Assembly (NCBI GenBank): GCA_964428355.1
Contig: CAYRYU010000005.1
Location: 77,616 to 141,615 of the forward strand
Source of the DNA: CAYRYU01 sp964428355
GTDB taxonomy: Bacteria > Muiribacteriota > Ozemobacteria > Ozemobacterales > Ozemobacteraceae
Length of the DNA stretch: 64,000 nucleotides
Reading direction: 5' to 3'
Shown here: positions 61,401 to 64,000 of the stretch, one piece after another
Numbering within the stretch: the first letter of the stretch is position 1
How the letters are laid out: every line of letters starts with the position of its first letter
Notes under the pieces: generated by a model
The model's database searches: none
What the model saw: the letters and a program-made list of their open reading frames with translations, nothing else
What the model was told of the DNA's origin: nothing
Made by a program: the position numbers and the translations under genes

Positions 61401-63557
61401 ATGAAAACGATACGAAGCCGATCTTCCCTGACCTTTCTTGCCATGTTCCTGACCCTCGTTGCCGCCACCATGGCTACCGCGGATCCCCCGCGGGACGGTG
61501 CGGTAAACGTGAGCGGCGATTTGACCCTGCGCGGCGATCACTACTACTTCACCGGCGATCGCGCGGGTTCCCCCTTCCCCTACACCGGAACCCACAGGTA
61601 CGCGGACTACGATTTCGAGTTCTACCGCAAGGCCAGCGACTTCGAGAACTGGAACCTGCGCCTTGGGGGGGTGGTCAATGACTCCAAGTACCGCAGCCAG
61701 GACTGGGGAACCGAGCTGGAGCGTTTCCGTTTCACATGGGAAAAGGGCGACGGTGGCACTCCTTTTCGGTTCGAAGCCGGCGAGATCTACGGCAACTTCA
61801 CGAACCGAACGCTCCAAAGAGGGTTGAGGGGCTTCCTGCTGGACATCCAGCCGCTCATGAATCGGAAAACGAAGCGGTCCTTCCAGCTCCTCTGGGGCCT
61901 TGCCCGGAACGACTGGAAGGATCCGTTCGCCCTTCGCGACCAGACCATGGGGGTTTCCTTCGTCGAGGAGCAGGGTGACGACCTTCGATTCTCCCTGAAC
62001 TGGGTCGCGAACCGCCGCGACTCCACGACGTACAACCCAGGTCTTTCTCAGCATACGTGGAGCGTCGCGTTCGAGAAACCCCTCGACCGGATGCGACGAA
62101 ACGTGTTCGAAGCGGAATACGCATGGTTCTCCGGAGACCACGAAGGGACCGGGATCGCCGGAAGCGGCCTGGACAAGCGTGATACCGGCGCATTCATGCA
62201 GTTGAGGGGGAACTCGATCCCCTTCGGATACACCTGGCGCTTCGAGGAATACGGAAAGGACTTCCGGCCGAACGGAGCGAACATCACCCAGAACCGAAGA
62301 GCGATGGAGGGCTACCTGTCCTGGCAGATCGAAAGGATCCGGACCCTGTCGGTCCGGCTGCAACGGTTCCGGAACTCGTGGGAAAGTCCCAACCCGATGG
62401 ATTCGGACATCGGTGGGATAACCCTCAGCGGGCAGGTTTTCACCCACGACAAGCTCTTCGCGAATCTCAACGCCTATGTCGACCGGTCGGACGACCTGCT
62501 TGGAAACGTCGACACCAGATCGAGGAATCTCGATCTGAACTTTTCCCGGCCGATCAGGCCGACGCTCAACGGAAGACTTGGATTCGGCTACCGCGATTTC
62601 GACAACCAGTTCGGTCCAAATGGCGACAACCGGGCGCTGCAAGCGGTTCTTGGATTGGACAAATCGATCGATCTCGGAGGTTCCCCGCTGACCATCGGTC
62701 TGAACCTGATCCGTCAATCGATCGACTCATCGGGAATCTGGTCCCGCGACTGGAATACCGGCCTTTCGATCTACCACACCACGGGAAACCAGGAGTTCGG
62801 GTTGACCTGGAACACCCAGGCGCTCGATTACCGTCCCATCACCAGTTCCGACGTCTTTGCAAACGATCTGGGGTTCCGCTGGCAACGACGGTCGGGTCCC
62901 ACCACCTATGGGATCGAGCTTGCCCGGAACCGGCGCGATGCCACCAAGGCTTACCACTACGGATTCTTCCTTTCCACCGAGTTCGACCAGGCATTGAGTC
63001 ATGGCCCCAGGAAAGAAGTCGCCGCGCCCCAGATTCCGGCTCCGACCGCGGCTCTTTTCGACATCGCCACCGTCCAGCCGGGGTGCCAGGTCGCATCGCT
63101 TCTCGAGTCCCTCAAACAGTCCGGAATCAGGATGATAAGAATTGGAAATCAGTACAACTCCGAGTTCCCCTATTTCGAAGACCTTTTCCAACGGCAGTCG
63201 GTCGTCGTGGATACGGATGGGGAGGGGACTGTAGTCCGTGTTGGAGTACTGGTCAAGTTGGAGGATTTCGCGGCCACCTCCGAGATAATGGATGCCTTCG
63301 ACCGTGTTCGCAGGCGGTTGCTCGAAAGACTCGGCAATCCCACCGATTCCTACGAACGAGGAGCAGTGGGTGCCGATCTTCCCGATGAAATCCGGTCTGG
63401 AATGTTCGTTCGGGTCCTCGACTGGAAGACCCCAGGCGGTGTTCTGAGACTCGGGTTCCCGCGGCGGCTTGACGGGAGGATCCGCCTTGAGGTCCAGAAG
63501 GCCGCGAGCTTCCCGGAGGAACGCGAGGGAAGGTGGGGATTCGATAACGCGAACTGA
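61401..63557 (+). CDS. Outer-membrane barrel with C-terminal globular domain
   Basis: The 718-residue protein has a signal peptide (MKTIRSRSSLTFLAMFLTLV ..., cleavage near ATA). Residues ~35-545 are regular amphipathic beta strands with many aromatic ends (FRFEAGEIYGNFTNRTL, LDLNFSRPIRPTLNGRLGFG, GFFLSTEFDQAL), fitting a large monomeric barrel. After a Pro/Ala linker, residues ~555-718 form a separate alpha-beta domain that I do not recognise. A soluble C-terminal domain after a barrel is unusual, since the last strand normally ends the protein. It closes the VaFE operon and could export or anchor its partners. A terminator follows. Confidence 0.8.
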   Translation: MKTIRSRSSLTFLAMFLTLVAATMATADPPRDGAVNVSGDLTLRGDHYYFTGDRAGSPFPYTGTHRYADYDFEFYRKASDFENWNLRLGGVVNDSKYRSQDWGTELERFRFTWEKGDGGTPFRFEAGEIYGNFTNRTLQRGLRGFLLDIQPLMNRKTKRSFQLLWGLARNDWKDPFALRDQTMGVSFVEEQGDDLRFSLNWVANRRDSTTYNPGLSQHTWSVAFEKPLDRMRRNVFEAEYAWFSGDHEGTGIAGSGLDKRDTGAFMQLRGNSIPFGYTWRFEEYGKDFRPNGANITQNRRAMEGYLSWQIERIRTLSVRLQRFRNSWESPNPMDSDIGGITLSGQVFTHDKLFANLNAYVDRSDDLLGNVDTRSRNLDLNFSRPIRPTLNGRLGFGYRDFDNQFGPNGDNRALQAVLGLDKSIDLGGSPLTIGLNLIRQSIDSSGIWSRDWNTGLSIYHTTGNQEFGLTWNTQALDYRPITSSDVFANDLGFRWQRRSGPTTYGIELARNRRDATKAYHYGFFLSTEFDQALSHGPRKEVAAPQIPAPTAALFDIATVQPGCQVASLLESLKQSGIRMIRIGNQYNSEFPYFEDLFQRQSVVVDTDGEGTVVRVGVLVKLEDFAATSEIMDAFDRVRRRLLERLGNPTDSYERGAVGADLPDEIRSGMFVRVLDWKTPGGVLRLGFPRRLDGRIRLEVQKAASFPEEREGRWGFDNAN

Positions 63558-63596
63558 AGGACCCCGTCGGGTGGAAATGGGAATCTCCCCCGGGAA

Positions 63597-63637
63597 CCAC
63601 CACCAAGAAACCAAGGCCACGAAGTCCACGAAGAAGG
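63597..63637. repeat. ACCACGAAG-type degenerate repeat, copy 3
   Basis: Starts CCACCACCAAGAAACCAAGG and ends in CACGAAGAAGG, directly abutting the terminator stem. It is about 32 of 41 identical to the copy at 38463. Confidence 0.6.
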
Positions 63638-63660
63638 CCCCCGCTCTCGGGGGCCTTTGT
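63634..63660 (+). terminator. Intrinsic terminator of the VaFE operon
   Basis: AAGGCCCCCG-CTCT-CGGGGGCCTT is a 10-bp stem with 4-base loop, followed by a short T-rich stretch. Confidence 0.85.
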
Positions 63661-63900
63661 TGCCCTTTCGAGAAAAACGTCTGCGGTACCCCTCATGCTC
63701 CAGTTTGGCCAATGCGAGCGTAACTGTGATCGACAATGAGGTGTTTCCCCCGGAAGCTCAAACTTATTCCCGCGGAATTCGAAGACTCGCTCCCAGTTGG
63801 ACATTTTTGAATCGGGCGATCCCCTGGTTATTTTCATTCAGGGAAACCGCGTAAGCCGCCACGGTCCAAACACAAGTTCGAGGGGAAAGCCACGAACCCT
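63661..63900. other. Non-coding region before the right-edge repeats
   Basis: No ORF with a ribosome site or recognisable product is seen. The stretch is less GC-rich than the genes around it, as trailer sequence next to a CRISPR array or integration site might be, but nothing specific is present. Confidence 0.5.
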
Positions 63901-64000
63901 GTTTCATTAGGGTTTTGGTTTGTTCACTTCGGGGTCACCGTTCCCGCCGATGCCAAGGAACTGGTCGTAATACCCGTTTCATTGGGGTTTTGGTTTGTTC
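63901..64000 (-). CRISPR. Possible distal end of a CRISPR array (two repeats, one spacer)
   Basis: Two 25-bp direct repeats lie at 63901-63925 and 63976-64000. They begin GTTTCATT and end GGTTTGTTC, with a single A/G difference. On the minus strand they end in AATGAAAC, like many CRISPR repeat 3' ends, and the left copy carries the difference, as degenerate terminal repeats do. The period is 75 bases; the unique part between the copies is up to 50 bases, less if the repeat extends past the window edge. No cas gene is in view, so a simple dispersed repeat is not excluded. Confidence 0.5.

Overview
The window is a GC-rich, densely coded bacterial chromosome segment. It has one 100-N scaffold gap, so it comes from an assembly that may be metagenomic. 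The organism looks diderm. It has LPS-type sugar isomerase, Lol-like transport and outer-membrane barrel genes, and a MurE with the meso-diaminopimelate motif DNPR. EF-Tu carries an unusual switch I (RRDETKILT in place of ARGITI), which I recall from Planctomycetes and some deep candidate phyla. Clostripain peptidases, repeat-rich giant surface proteins, Ser/Thr kinase signalling and HAMP-cyclases would fit a lineage such as Riflebacteria, but that placement is only a guess.

Layout. 1-4.1 kb: start of an M20 peptidase, then a divergent PP2C / TPR / Ser-Thr kinase / coiled-coil operon. 4.2-16 kb: ybaB and an 11.4-kb gene for an exported protein of about 15 SbsA-type Ig modules. 16-17.6 kb: a DUF4382-like lipoprotein. 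17.7-25.4 kb: a compact division/cell-wall cluster on the minus strand, read ftsL-rsmH-ftsI-murE-murF-mraY, without mraZ or the later mur/fts genes. 25.4-29 kb: a small secreted protein and a large clostripain, then a small Tudor-like protein. 29.2-33 kb: a SIS isomerase and the cysS-mrnC-rlmB operon. 33-38.5 kb: tRNA-Thr, tRNA-Tyr, tRNA-Thr, tuf, rpmG, tRNA-Trp, secE, nusG, rplK, rplA, rplJ, rplL. This block has an L10 leader with attenuator, a 21-bp hairpin array and the assembly gap. 38.5-40.8 kb: larE and a second clostripain. 40.8-47 kb: a TetR-controlled LolA-like / two FtsX permeases / ATPase / barrel operon on the minus strand.

47.1-53.4 kb holds the most interesting locus: two overlapping paralogous membrane HAMP-class III cyclase genes whose catalytic residues are complementary. 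The first keeps both metal aspartates but has lost the transition-state Asn and Arg. The second keeps Asn and Arg (and the base-binding Lys) but has lost the first metal aspartate. This is the division of labour seen in the C1 and C2 halves of mammalian adenylate cyclase, and it suggests an obligate heterodimer.

53.4-63.6 kb: a secreted coiled-coil protein, a 1963-residue exported protein with five VaFE (Thr-Gln ester-bond) domains, a small exported protein and a 718-residue barrel, perhaps one envelope system. The right edge carries two copies of a 25-bp direct repeat that may be the distal end of a CRISPR array.

Short repeats recur: an exact 60-bp duplication inside murE, the 21-bp hairpin units between rplK and rplA, and a degenerate ACCACGAAG-type repeat at 38.5, 38.6 and 63.6 kb, one copy of which has become the coding tail of larE.
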